Below are positions 32,305-41,888 of a stretch of 64,000 nucleotides of DNA, piece after piece (position 1 is the first letter of the stretch; every line of letters starts with the position of its first letter). A program made the translations under genes and the position numbers. The stretch covers positions 1 through 64,000 of the forward strand of contig NZ_SUGA01000033.1 of the NCBI RefSeq assembly GCF_004963255.1, given 5' to 3'. Origin of the DNA: Mesorhizobium sp. (GTDB lineage Bacteria; Pseudomonadota; Alphaproteobacteria; Rhizobiales; Rhizobiaceae). A model generated the notes under the pieces. It saw only the letters and a program-made list of their open reading frames with translations, was not told the DNA's origin and did no database searches.

Positions 32305-33678
32305 ATGAGCGAGAGGCGCTCCAGCCTTCTGCGCAGCACGCCGTTCAGGCTGGCGCTGACCTTCGCCTTCCTGTTCCTGCTGGCCTTCATCCTGTCCGGC
32401 GCGGTCGTCTATCAACTGATGAGCGCCTCGCTCGCCAGGCAGCTCGATCAATCGATCAAGGAGACCTATTCGCTGATCGCCGCGACCCATGCCGAGAGCG
32501 ACGAGGAGGATCTCGTCTCCGCCGTCAGGGACCATGCCCAGTTCAGCCAGGACAAGGACGAGATCTTTTCCCTCACCGATAAGCCCGGCAACCGTCTCGC
32601 CGGCGATTTCACCGCCTCCGGCCTGCCGGACGGGTTTTCCATGTTCGCCGCGAACTTGCCGGGCGTGCCGCCGGGTACCGAATATCGCGCCTATTCCGGC
32701 ACGGTCGGCGATAACAATCTGACGGTCGCCTTCTCGCTTTCGGAAACCGAGGATCTCGAGAGGATCGTGCTAATGAGCTTCGGCTGGGCGACGCTCGCCA
32801 TCACCGTTCTGGCGATCGGTGGCGGCGCTGTGCTTGCCTCGCGCGTCCAGCGGCGCCTCGATGGCATCGCCAGCACCATGGTCGACGTCTCGCATGGGCG
32901 GCTCGACGCCCGCATCCCGCTGATCGGCAGCGGCGACGACATCGACGCCGTCTCCGCGCAGGTGAATGCGGCGCTCGAGCGCCTGTCGGGCCTGGTCGAC
33001 GGCATGCGCGAGGTGAGCGCCAACATCGCGCATGACCTCAAGACGCCGCTCAACCGGCTGCAGATGATCCTGGAATCCGCCGCCGACAAGACGGTGTCGG
33101 GCGAGGACATCTCGGCCGAGCTGACCGACGCCCGCGCCGAGAGCCAGCAGATCAACAGCACATTCGACGCGCTTCTGCGCATCGCCCAGATCGAGGCCGG
33201 CGCCCGCAAGGCGCGTTTCGTCGATCTCGATGTCGGGCCGATCGTCGAAACCATCGGCGAGGTTTATGCCGATGTCGCGGAGGATGACGGCAAGTCGCTG
33301 TCGACGACCATCCTTCCGGATACGAAATGGTACATTCACGGTGACCGGGACCTGCTGATGCAGATGCTCGCCAATCTGGTCGAGAACGCGCTCCGGCATT
33401 GCCCACCGGGCACGGCGATCGGGCTTTCGGTGACCAGGGATGGCAGTCACGTCCTCATCCATGTCCGCGACAATGGCCCGGGCATTCCCGCCGAGGAACG
33501 CGAAAAAGTGTTCCGGCGGCTCTACCGGCTGGATGCAAGCCGCACGACGCCGGGCAGCGGCCTGGGTCTCAGCCTCGTCAAGGCTGTGGCCGACCTGCAT
33601 GGCGCCGCCATAACGCTTGAGGATTGCGAACCGGGTCTCGGCGTGACCGTCAGCTTCCCGGCGGTGAAAGCCGCCTGA
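32305..33678 (+). CDS. Two-component sensor histidine kinase
   Basis: The product is 457 aa. Membrane helices lie near 15-37 and 155-178, with a ~115-residue periplasmic domain between. HAMP follows (SRVQRRLDGIASTMVDVSHGRLDARIP), then the HisKA box SANIAHDLKTPLNRL with His243. The ATPase domain has NLVENALRHCP (N box), VRDNGPGIP (G1) and GSGLGLSLVKAVADLHG (G2). It is the partner of the regulator encoded just upstream. The signal is unknown. Confidence 0.93.
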   Translation: MSERRSSLLRSTPFRLALTFAFLFLLAFILSGAVVYQLMSASLARQLDQSIKETYSLIAATHAESDEEDLVSAVRDHAQFSQDKDEIFSLTDKPGNRLAGDFTASGLPDGFSMFAANLPGVPPGTEYRAYSGTVGDNNLTVAFSLSETEDLERIVLMSFGWATLAITVLAIGGGAVLASRVQRRLDGIASTMVDVSHGRLDARIPLIGSGDDIDAVSAQVNAALERLSGLVDGMREVSANIAHDLKTPLNRLQMILESAADKTVSGEDISAELTDARAESQQINSTFDALLRIAQIEAGARKARFVDLDVGPIVETIGEVYADVAEDDGKSLSTTILPDTKWYIHGDRDLLMQMLANLVENALRHCPPGTAIGLSVTRDGSHVLIHVRDNGPGIPAEEREKVFRRLYRLDASRTTPGSGLGLSLVKAVADLHGAAITLEDCEPGLGVTVSFPAVKAA

Positions 33679-33797
33679 TCCGGATCCGCTTTGGCGGCTA
33701 GAGCGTTTCACCGTTTCACGGAAATGGCGAACCGCTCTGTCTCTTTGTTCTACGCAATTCCGAACGGAAAACCGCTCACACTTTTCCTGGAATTGCT
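33679..33797. repeat. Two family D palindromes
   Basis: One unit is GAGCGTTTCACCGTTTCACG ... GCGAACCGCTC (about 33701-33737). The other (33753-33798) is the inverted copy of the 5901-5947 repeat and reaches the stop codon of the AraC gene. They separate convergent genes. Confidence 0.75.
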
Positions 33798-34667
33798 CTA
33801 GCGCGCGGCGCCGGCCCGGCGGAAATCGGAAGGTGACATGCCGGCAAGCTTGCGAAACGATTTGTTGAAGGCGCTGAGCGAGCCGAAACCGGAATCCATC
33901 GCGACTTTCAGCACATTAGCGCCTTCATGCATCAGAAGCGCCTGCGCATAGCTCAGCCGCAAGAGACTGACATATTCGTTGAGCGTCATGCCCGTTGATT
34001 TCTTGAACAGGCTCATGGCGTATTTGGGATGGATATCGGCGGCGCAAGCGATGTTCACGCAGTCGATATCGTAGAGAAAATTCTCGGCGATGAAATCGCA
34101 CATGCGCCCGACATTGCGTGAGGACTGCTGGTCGAAGGGGCTGCCCGCGCCATGCCCGGCGGCGGTTCCGGGCACCAGCCGATAGGGCTCGAAGCGCACC
34201 CGCTCTAGCCGAAGCAGCAGCTCGTTGACGGCATGCTCTGTCCTGGCCGGATCCCCCGAGCGCGCATAATCGTTCCAGCGCTTGAAATTGTCATTGTCGG
34301 ATTGATCGGTCGCATTCGTCACCAGCGTCGCGCCGGTCATCAGCCGGTGGCGGACATCGGCCGGCAGATGCAGCCTGAAGAAATGCACCAGCGGCAGATG
34401 CGCGCCGGCATAGACAGCGTCGTCGGAGAGGTCGTCCATCTGGTGCGGCAGCCCGCCCCAGAACAGGCACATCTCGCCGGCCGACAGCGAAATCTCATGC
34501 TCGGCCATGCGGTAGTGCACGCTGCCCTGCACGATGAAATTCACCTCGACCTGGGCGTGCCAATGCGGCTTCAGCATCACCAGCGGATGGTTGTGGAACA
34601 TCTGCAAGGCCAGCGGCAGGCCTTCGACGCTGCTCGCGCCAGGTTGGTAGAACGGACGCTCTGGCAT
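33798..34667 (-). CDS. AraC-family transcriptional regulator
   Basis: The product is 289 aa from the ATG of MPERPFYQPG, which has CGGAAAG upstream. The N-terminal half is a cupin-like effector domain (HWHAQVEVNFIVQGSVHYRMAEHEISLSAGEMCLFWGG). The C-terminal ~100 residues hold two helix-turn-helix units, CVNIACAADIHPKYAMSLFKKSTGMTLNEYV and ANVLKVAMDSGFGSLSAFNKSFRKLAGMSPSDFRR. It is transcribed divergently from the sugar ABC operon (106 bp apart) and is its likely regulator. Confidence 0.93.
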   Translation of the reverse strand: MPERPFYQPGASSVEGLPLALQMFHNHPLVMLKPHWHAQVEVNFIVQGSVHYRMAEHEISLSAGEMCLFWGGLPHQMDDLSDDAVYAGAHLPLVHFFRLHLPADVRHRLMTGATLVTNATDQSDNDNFKRWNDYARSGDPARTEHAVNELLLRLERVRFEPYRLVPGTAAGHGAGSPFDQQSSRNVGRMCDFIAENFLYDIDCVNIACAADIHPKYAMSLFKKSTGMTLNEYVSLLRLSYAQALLMHEGANVLKVAMDSGFGSLSAFNKSFRKLAGMSPSDFRRAGAAR

Positions 34668-34773
34668 CTTACTTTCCGCCAACTTCTTATTCCCTCTGTC
34701 GGGGACAAGCCTTCCGCGCCGCATAGTCTAGCCACGCTCACAGCGAGAGAGCAAATGAATTGGGAGGATTTCA

Positions 34774-36042
34774 ATGCGCACTACACTGACCTGCGCCGCG
34801 CTTTTGCTTGCCCTGGGTTCAGGCCCGGCGCTGGCGCAGTCCGGCGAGATCACCATCTGGAGCTGGAACATCGCCGCTTCGTCGCTGAAATCGACGGTCG
34901 AGGGCTTCAACAAGAAATATCCCGACATCAAGGTCACGGTTCAGGACCTCGGCAACCAGCCGACCTATGACAAGTCGATCGCCGGCTGCGCCGCCGGCGG
35001 CGTCGGACTGCCCGACATCGTCACGATCGAGAACGGCGAGGCCGAGAACTACTGGAGCCAGTTCCCGGACTGCTTCGTCGACCTGCATACGCTGGGCTAC
35101 ACCGCCGAAGACCAGAAGAAATTCCCCGATTTCAAGCGCACCGAGCTCGAGGTCGGCGACAAGGCCTATGCCATGCCATGGGATTCCGGGCCGGTCGCCG
35201 TCTTCTACCGCCGCGACTTCTACGAGAAGGCAGGCGTCGATCCGGCCTCGATCAAGACCTGGGACGATTTCATCGCCGCCGGCAAGAAGATCCAGGCCGC
35301 CAATCCCGGCGTGTCGATGACCAACGCCGATTTCAACGGCGACACCGAATTCTTCCGCATGATCTCCAACGAGCAGGGCTGCGCCTATTTCGCCGAGGAC
35401 GGCCAGTCGATCACCGTGGCGGAGCCGAAATGCGTCGACGCCATGACCAAGGTCAAGGAGATGAAGGACGCCGGCATCGTGTCGTCGGCAGACTGGTCGA
35501 CCAAGATCACCAACAACACCGCCGGCACCGTCGCCACCCAGGTCTATGGCGGCTGGTACGAAGGCACGATCCGCACCGAATCGGCGAAGGAAAGCGGCAA
35601 GTGGGGCGTCTATCTGATGCCGAGCCTGACCGCCGACGGACCGCGCGCCGCCAATCTCGGCGGCTCGTCGCTGGCCATCACATCGGCCTCGAAGAACAAG
35701 GAGGCGGCCTACGCCTATCTGAAATACACGCTGGAGACCAATGAGGGCCAGATCACCATGCTGAAGGATTTCGGCCTGGTGCCGTCGCTGGTCTCTGCGC
35801 TCGACGATCCTTACGTCGCGCAAGGTCAGGAATATTGGGGCGGCCAGGCGGTCTGGAAGGATATCCTCTCCACGCTGCCCAAGGTGGTGCCGAGCCGCGG
35901 CACCCAGTTCCAGAGCGACGCCGAGATCATCGTGCGCGCCGTGCAGACCAAATATCTGGCCAACGGCTATCCCGACGCCAAGGCCGCGCTCGACGACGCC
36001 GCCAAGCAGATCGCCGCCGCGACAGGTTTGCCGGTGAAGTAG
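34774..36042 (+). CDS. Sugar ABC transporter, periplasmic substrate-binding protein
   Basis: The product is 422 aa. Residues 1-21 are a signal peptide (TCAALLLALGSGPALA-Q). The mature protein follows the MalE/UgpB (cluster 1) pattern: ITIWSWNIAASSLKSTVEGFNKKYPDIKVTV, YAMPWDSGPVAVFYRRDFYEKAGVD, a hinge, and a C-terminal helical lobe. It delivers a sugar to the permeases encoded downstream. The exact ligand is unknown. A family B repeat separates it from the permease genes, which may help keep binding-protein mRNA more abundant. Confidence 0.93.
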   Translation: MRTTLTCAALLLALGSGPALAQSGEITIWSWNIAASSLKSTVEGFNKKYPDIKVTVQDLGNQPTYDKSIAGCAAGGVGLPDIVTIENGEAENYWSQFPDCFVDLHTLGYTAEDQKKFPDFKRTELEVGDKAYAMPWDSGPVAVFYRRDFYEKAGVDPASIKTWDDFIAAGKKIQAANPGVSMTNADFNGDTEFFRMISNEQGCAYFAEDGQSITVAEPKCVDAMTKVKEMKDAGIVSSADWSTKITNNTAGTVATQVYGGWYEGTIRTESAKESGKWGVYLMPSLTADGPRAANLGGSSLAITSASKNKEAAYAYLKYTLETNEGQITMLKDFGLVPSLVSALDDPYVAQGQEYWGGQAVWKDILSTLPKVVPSRGTQFQSDAEIIVRAVQTKYLANGYPDAKAALDDAAKQIAAATGLPVK

Positions 36043-36057
36043 CGCGCCGCTTTTTAC

Positions 36058-36200
36058 CTTCTCCCCTTGTGGGAGAAGGTGGATCGGCGCGCTAGCGCCG
36101 AGACGGATGAGGGGTGTTCCAGGGAACGCCAACGTCTCACTCCGCTGGAACACCCTCATCCGGCCGCTGCGCGGCCACCTTTTCCCACAAGGGGAGAAGG
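36058..36200. repeat. Inverted-repeat element, family B
   Basis: The ends are CTTCTCCCCTTGTGGGAGAA and the inverted TTTTCCCACAAGGGGAGAAG. The inside carries GGATCGGCGCG, GCGCCGAGACGGATGAGGGG and GGTGTTCC/GGAACACC arms. Further copies lie at 43021-43170 and 44612-44759. Here it sits inside an operon, between the binding-protein and permease genes. Confidence 0.88.
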
Positions 36201-36225
36201 GAAAAACAAAGAAAGGAGGAGGCCG

Positions 36226-37086
36226 ATGCGCACCCAGAACGCCACCGCGTACCGCTTCCTCACGCCTTACCTTCTGATCTTCGCCATCTTCTGGATCTGG
36301 CCCATCATCTCGTCCTTCATCATCTCCTTCCAGGCGACGCGCACCGTGCCGTGGCGTTTCGCGCCGGCCTTCAACTGGGGCCGCCTGATCGGCGACCCCG
36401 CCTTCTACAACGCGCTGAAGAACACACTGCTGATCCTGGTCATCCAGGTGCCGGTGATGATTGCGCTGGCGATCGTCATGGCGGTGCTTCTGAATTCGCC
36501 GCTCCTGAAGGCGCGAGGCCTCTACCGCTTCGCCTTCTTCGCGCCCGTTGTGGTCGGCGAAGTCGCCTATTCGGCCGTTTTTCGCCTGATGTTCAGCCTC
36601 GACTTCGGCATCGTCAACAAGCTGCTCGATAGCATCGGCCTGCCCAAGGTCGACTGGTTCTCCAACGTCACGCCGGCGATGGCGCTGATCATGATCGCGG
36701 TGACCTGGCGGTGGGCCGGCTACAACGCCATCATCATCCTCGCCGGCCTGCAGTCCATTCCGGAGGACGTTTACGAGGCGGCGACGCTCGACCGCGTCAG
36801 CAGGGTGAAGCAGTTCTTCCACATAACCTTGCCGCTGTTGAAGCCCGTCATCGTCTTTTGTGCCGTGCTGTCGATCATCGGCACCATGCAGCTCTTCACC
36901 GAGCCGTTCCTGATCACCGAGCGTGGCGGCCCCGGCGGTGGCACCGAAACGCTTGGGCTGCTGCTCTACCGCCAGGGTTTTCGGTCGCTCAATTTCGGTT
37001 ACGCCTCGGCCGTCGCCTACACCATGGCGGGTCTCGCCATCACCATAACGCTCGTGCAGCTCTGGCTGATGAGGGAGCCGAAATGA
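36226..37086 (+). CDS. Sugar ABC transporter permease (MalF type)
   Basis: The product is 286 aa from ATG 36226, preceded by a strong AAAGGAGGAGG site. Six transmembrane helices are predicted. The cytoplasmic EAA loop is present as YEAATLDRVSRVKQFFHITLPLLKP (about 184-208), the coupling helix to the ATPase. It pairs with the second permease, whose start overlaps its stop (ATGA). It forms the membrane channel with 37083-37919. Confidence 0.94.
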   Translation: MRTQNATAYRFLTPYLLIFAIFWIWPIISSFIISFQATRTVPWRFAPAFNWGRLIGDPAFYNALKNTLLILVIQVPVMIALAIVMAVLLNSPLLKARGLYRFAFFAPVVVGEVAYSAVFRLMFSLDFGIVNKLLDSIGLPKVDWFSNVTPAMALIMIAVTWRWAGYNAIIILAGLQSIPEDVYEAATLDRVSRVKQFFHITLPLLKPVIVFCAVLSIIGTMQLFTEPFLITERGGPGGGTETLGLLLYRQGFRSLNFGYASAVAYTMAGLAITITLVQLWLMREPK

Positions 37087-37919
37087 CCTCGCGCTCGCAG
37101 ACAAGGCTCGGCCGCAGCATCCTGCTGCATCTCTTCCTGACGCCGCTGGCGCTGATCTGGCTGTTCCCGCTGTGGATGATGGTGGTGTTCTCCACCATGC
37201 CCGACAACGGCATCTTCAGCCCCAGCATCGAGCTTCTGCCGCATGACGGCTTCATCGACAATTTCAACAATCTGCAGCGCGACACCAATTTCGTCGGCGC
37301 CATCGGCATCTCGGTCTCGGTGGCGGTGACCTACACCGTTCTTTCGGTGCTGCTCACCTCGATGGCCGGCTGGGCGCTGGCACGTTACGAGTTCCACGGC
37401 AAAGGCGCGGTGGTGGCGATCATCTTCGGCACCATCACGCTTCCCTACGCGGTGGTGCTCATCCCGCAATTCATCATGGTGGCGCGCGACTTCGCTTTGG
37501 CCAACACCTGGATCGCGCTGATCGTGCCGCCGCTGTTCAATTCACTCGGCGTGCTCTTCATGCGCCAGGCCTTCTCGATGATGCCGGCCGAACTGTTCGA
37601 CGCAGCTAGGGTCGAAGGCGTCAAGGAATGGCGCATCTTCCTGTTCGTGGCGCTGCCGCTGGCGCGTCCGATGCTGGCGGCGCTGGCTATCATCCTCTTC
37701 CTCGCCTCGTGGAACAATTATCTCTGGCCGCTTTTAATCAACAGCCAGCCCGGCGCCATGACCGCGCCGGTGGCGCTCGGCACGCTGATCGGCCTGACCA
37801 AGGTTTCCTGGGGCGGCATCATGGCCGGCGCGGTGATGCTGACCGTGCCGATGCTCATCGTCTTCGTGCTGTTGCAGCGTCATTTCATCGCCGGCATCGC
37901 CGCCGGCGCGGTCAAGTAG
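37083..37919 (+). CDS. Sugar ABC transporter permease (MalG type)
   Basis: The product is 278 aa, starting at the ATG overlapping the previous stop. Six membrane helices are predicted. The EAA motif reads FDAARVEGVKEWRIFLFVALPLARP. The C-terminus IAGIAAGAVK is the conserved end of MalG-type subunits (x-G-x-x-x-G-A-V-K). The ATPase gene follows after 11 nt. Confidence 0.94.
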   Translation: MTSRSQTRLGRSILLHLFLTPLALIWLFPLWMMVVFSTMPDNGIFSPSIELLPHDGFIDNFNNLQRDTNFVGAIGISVSVAVTYTVLSVLLTSMAGWALARYEFHGKGAVVAIIFGTITLPYAVVLIPQFIMVARDFALANTWIALIVPPLFNSLGVLFMRQAFSMMPAELFDAARVEGVKEWRIFLFVALPLARPMLAALAIILFLASWNNYLWPLLINSQPGAMTAPVALGTLIGLTKVSWGGIMAGAVMLTVPMLIVFVLLQRHFIAGIAAGAVK

Positions 37920-37930
37920 GAAGGAGCGCA

Positions 37931-39016
<1,086 letters not shown>

Positions 39017-39070
39017 CTTTCATTTCCGCCCGATCCCCAAGGCGTGGCGGCGACCCATGGAGAATTCGAC

Positions 39071-41098
39071 ATGACATCTGGAAAAATCCGCTGGGGCATT
39101 CTCGGGCCCGGCAGCATCGCGAAATCCTTTGCTGGCGGCGTGGCGCAGTCGCGCACCGGCACGCTTGAGGCGCTCGGCGCCCGCAATCCCGTCAAGCCGG
39201 GCCTCGCCGAGACTTTTCCGGGCGCGCGCATCCTCGACGGCTATGACGCGCTGCTTACCGATCCAGACGTCGACGCGGTCTACATTTCGATTCCGCATCC
39301 CGGCCATGCCGAATGGGCGATCAAGGCCGCCGAGGCCGGCAAGCACGTGTTGTGCGAGAAGCCGCTGGCGCTCACCGCCTTCGAAGCCGACGCCATGATG
39401 CACGCCGCGCGCAAGGCCGGTACCTTCCTCGGCGAAGCCTTCATGTACCGGCTGCACCCGCAGACCCGGCAGCTGGTCGAGCTGATCAAGTCGGGCGCCA
39501 TCGGCGAAGTGCGCATGATCAAGTCGAGTTTTGGATTCGCCATGCCGGGCTTCATGCCCGAGCACCGGCTCTATGCCAACGACCTCGCCGGCGGCGGCAT
39601 CCTCGATGTGGGTGGCTATCCTGTCTCGATGGCGCGGCTGATCGCGGGCGCCGCGACCGGCCTGCCTTTTGCCGAGCCCGACAAGGTCGTGGGAGCGGCC
39701 CATCTTGGCCAGTCCGGCGTCGACGAATGGGCTTCCGCCTTGCTGCACTTTCCCGGCGGCATCGTCGCCGAAATCTCCTGCAGCATCTCGCTCGACCAGG
39801 ACAATATCCTGCGCATTTTCGGCACAAAGGGCCGGATCGAGGTGCCCGATTTCTGGTTCGCCGGTGGCAACCGCGATGTCGGGCCGGGCCGGATCGAGGT
39901 GATCCGGTCCGGGGTGGCGCACGAGGTGATCGGCCTCAACGAGACCCGTCACCTCTATTCCTTCGAGGTCGATGCCGCGGGCGAAGCAATCCAGGCAGGC
40001 AGGCAGGAATTCGCCTGGCCGGGCATGTCCTGGGCCGACAGCCTCGGCACGCTGCGCGTCCTCGACAAGTGGCGCGCCGCCGTCGGGCTGGAATATGAGA
40101 TTGAGAAGCCGGCTAAGCACGTGAACACGCTCTCCGGCCGGCCGCTGCGTACGGATGGCGCGGCCATCGGCAAGCGCGCCATTCCCGGCCTGCCGAAACC
40201 GGTTTCACTTCTGGCGCTCGGCTTCGAGGATTTCCGCAGCTTCTCCTCCGGCTCGATCCTGCTCGACGCCTATTTCGAGGCCGGCGGCAATCTGTTCGAC
40301 ACCGGCTATGTCTATGGCGCCGGCTACACCGAGACGCTGCTCGGCCAGTGGCTGAAAAATCGGGGCGTGCGCGAGCAGTTGGTCATCATCGCCAAGGGCG
40401 CGCATTCGCCGCTCTGCTATCCCGATGTCATCGGCAAGCAACTGGCGCAGTCACTTGAGCGGCTGCAGACCGACCATGTCGACATCTATTTCATGCATAG
40501 AGACAATCCCGACGTGCCGGTCGGGGAATTCGTCGACGCCATGGATGCGGAGGCCAAGGCCGGCCGCATCCGCGGCCTGTTCGGCGGTTCCAACTGGACG
40601 ATGGAGCGCATGGACGAAGCGATCGCCTATGCCGAAAAGAACGGCAAGCAGAAGCCCGGCGCGCTCTCCAACAATTTCTCGCTGGCCGAGATGCTGGAGC
40701 CGATCTGGGCCGGCTGCATCACCTCCTCCACCGACGCCTGGAAGGCCTGGCTGACGAAGCGGCAGATGCCGAACTTCGCCTGGTCGAGCCAGGGCCGCGG
40801 CTTCTTCACCGACCGCGCCGGCCGCGACCGGACCGACAATGAGGAGCTGGTGCGGGTCTGGTATTCGGAAAAGAATTTCGGCCGCCGCGACCGCGCCATC
40901 GAGCTGGCCCGAAAACTCGGCAAGAGCCCGATCCATGTCGCGCTGGCCTATGTGCTGGCGCAGCCCTTCCCCTCGGTGCCGCTGATCGGCCCGCGCACGC
41001 TGGACGAGCTGGAGGACAGCCTCAAGGCGCTGGATATCAAGCTGACGCCGGAGGATGTGGCGTGGCTGGATGAAGGGCCGGAGAGGAGGAGGGCTTAG
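39071..41098 (+). CDS. Gfo/Idh/MocA oxidoreductase fused to aldo/keto reductase
   Basis: The product is 675 aa from ATG 39071, with GGAG upstream, 54 nt after the ATPase gene. Residues 1 to about 345 are a Gfo/Idh/MocA dehydrogenase: the nucleotide-binding GILGPGSIA (9-17), EKP (96-98), EAFMYRLHPQ (122-131) and GGGILDVGGYPVSM. Residues about 370-675 are an aldo/keto reductase lacking only the very N-terminal strand, with a complete tetrad: Asp410 and Tyr415 in FDTGYVYG, Lys442 in IIAKGAH, His476 in YFMHRDN. The two NAD(P)-dependent domains suggest a coupled oxidation-reduction of the imported sugar. No frame break joins them, so this is a real fusion. Confidence 0.9.
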   Translation: MTSGKIRWGILGPGSIAKSFAGGVAQSRTGTLEALGARNPVKPGLAETFPGARILDGYDALLTDPDVDAVYISIPHPGHAEWAIKAAEAGKHVLCEKPLALTAFEADAMMHAARKAGTFLGEAFMYRLHPQTRQLVELIKSGAIGEVRMIKSSFGFAMPGFMPEHRLYANDLAGGGILDVGGYPVSMARLIAGAATGLPFAEPDKVVGAAHLGQSGVDEWASALLHFPGGIVAEISCSISLDQDNILRIFGTKGRIEVPDFWFAGGNRDVGPGRIEVIRSGVAHEVIGLNETRHLYSFEVDAAGEAIQAGRQEFAWPGMSWADSLGTLRVLDKWRAAVGLEYEIEKPAKHVNTLSGRPLRTDGAAIGKRAIPGLPKPVSLLALGFEDFRSFSSGSILLDAYFEAGGNLFDTGYVYGAGYTETLLGQWLKNRGVREQLVIIAKGAHSPLCYPDVIGKQLAQSLERLQTDHVDIYFMHRDNPDVPVGEFVDAMDAEAKAGRIRGLFGGSNWTMERMDEAIAYAEKNGKQKPGALSNNFSLAEMLEPIWAGCITSSTDAWKAWLTKRQMPNFAWSSQGRGFFTDRAGRDRTDNEELVRVWYSEKNFGRRDRAIELARKLGKSPIHVALAYVLAQPFPSVPLIGPRTLDELEDSLKALDIKLTPEDVAWLDEGPERRRA

Positions 41099-41135
41099 GG
41101 GTTAATTTGGGGGCGAAAAACAGCCGCCTCATTCC

Positions 41136-41306
41136 TTCGCGCCCCCCTCTGGCCTGCCGGCCATCTCCCCCACTTGGGGGGAGATTAGCAGCTTCGGCGC
41201 CCCGCCTATCTTGCCACGCCGGAGATTAGCGAAAGTCCGCGTGACATCTGATCTCCCCCCTCGTGGGGGAGATGTCCGGCAGGACAGAGGGGGGCGCTGT
41301 CCCGCC
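41136..41306. repeat. Inverted pair of family A repeats
   Basis: A reverse unit (41136-41186) and a forward unit (41250-41306) lie between the fusion gene and the convergent Lrp gene. Nothing else is seen in 41099-41327. Confidence 0.85.
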
Positions 41307-41327
41307 AACATCTCCAAATAACCCCGC

Positions 41328-41756
41328 CTACCGATCCACCCGCGTCGACAAGATGATCGACGACGACGTCCTCTCCACCCCGTCCATCGCCCCAATCCGG
41401 TCGAGCAGCGCGTCGAGATCGCGGATCGACGGCGCGTCGACGATGACGATCATGTCGAAATTGCCGCTGACCGAATGCACCGTCCGCACCGGCGGCATCG
41501 CCGCGAGACTCCGCACCACCTTGTCGGCGAATTTCGGCGTGACGGTAAGCAGCACATGCGCCTTAACCAGCCCCTGCTCATAGTCGGGCGACAGTCGCAC
41601 CCCATAGCCGGCGATGATGCCGCGCTGCTCCAGCCGCTCGATGCGGCTCTGCACAGTGGTGCGCGACACGCCGAGCTGGCGCGCGAGCTCGGCGGTCGAG
41701 GCCCGCGCGTTGGCGCGCAGCAGAGTGAGCAGGGCCTGTTCGGCTTGAGTGAGCAT
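41328..41756 (-). CDS. Lrp/AsnC-family regulator
   Basis: The product is 142 aa from ATG 41756 (MLTQAEQALL), preferred over a TTG 30 nt earlier. The helix-turn-helix is QALLTLLRANARASTAELARQLGVSRTTVQSRIERLEQRG. The RAM domain follows with VKAHVLLTVTPKF and VRTVHSVSGNFDMIVIVDA. It is divergent from the saccharopine dehydrogenase-like gene (132 bp) and probably controls it in response to lysine or a related amino acid. Confidence 0.92.
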   Translation of the reverse strand: MLTQAEQALLTLLRANARASTAELARQLGVSRTTVQSRIERLEQRGIIAGYGVRLSPDYEQGLVKAHVLLTVTPKFADKVVRSLAAMPPVRTVHSVSGNFDMIVIVDAPSIRDLDALLDRIGAMDGVERTSSSIILSTRVDR

Positions 41757-41888
41757 TTCAACGAAACCTTTCGGCAGATCGTCCAAAGTTCAGCTTCATA
41801 TTGCCAGATTCCACGCTTCCTTTCGACAACCAAGCTGCGACGATTCCGCCAAATCGAATTGGCCTAGATCATCGCAGGGGAATTGATC

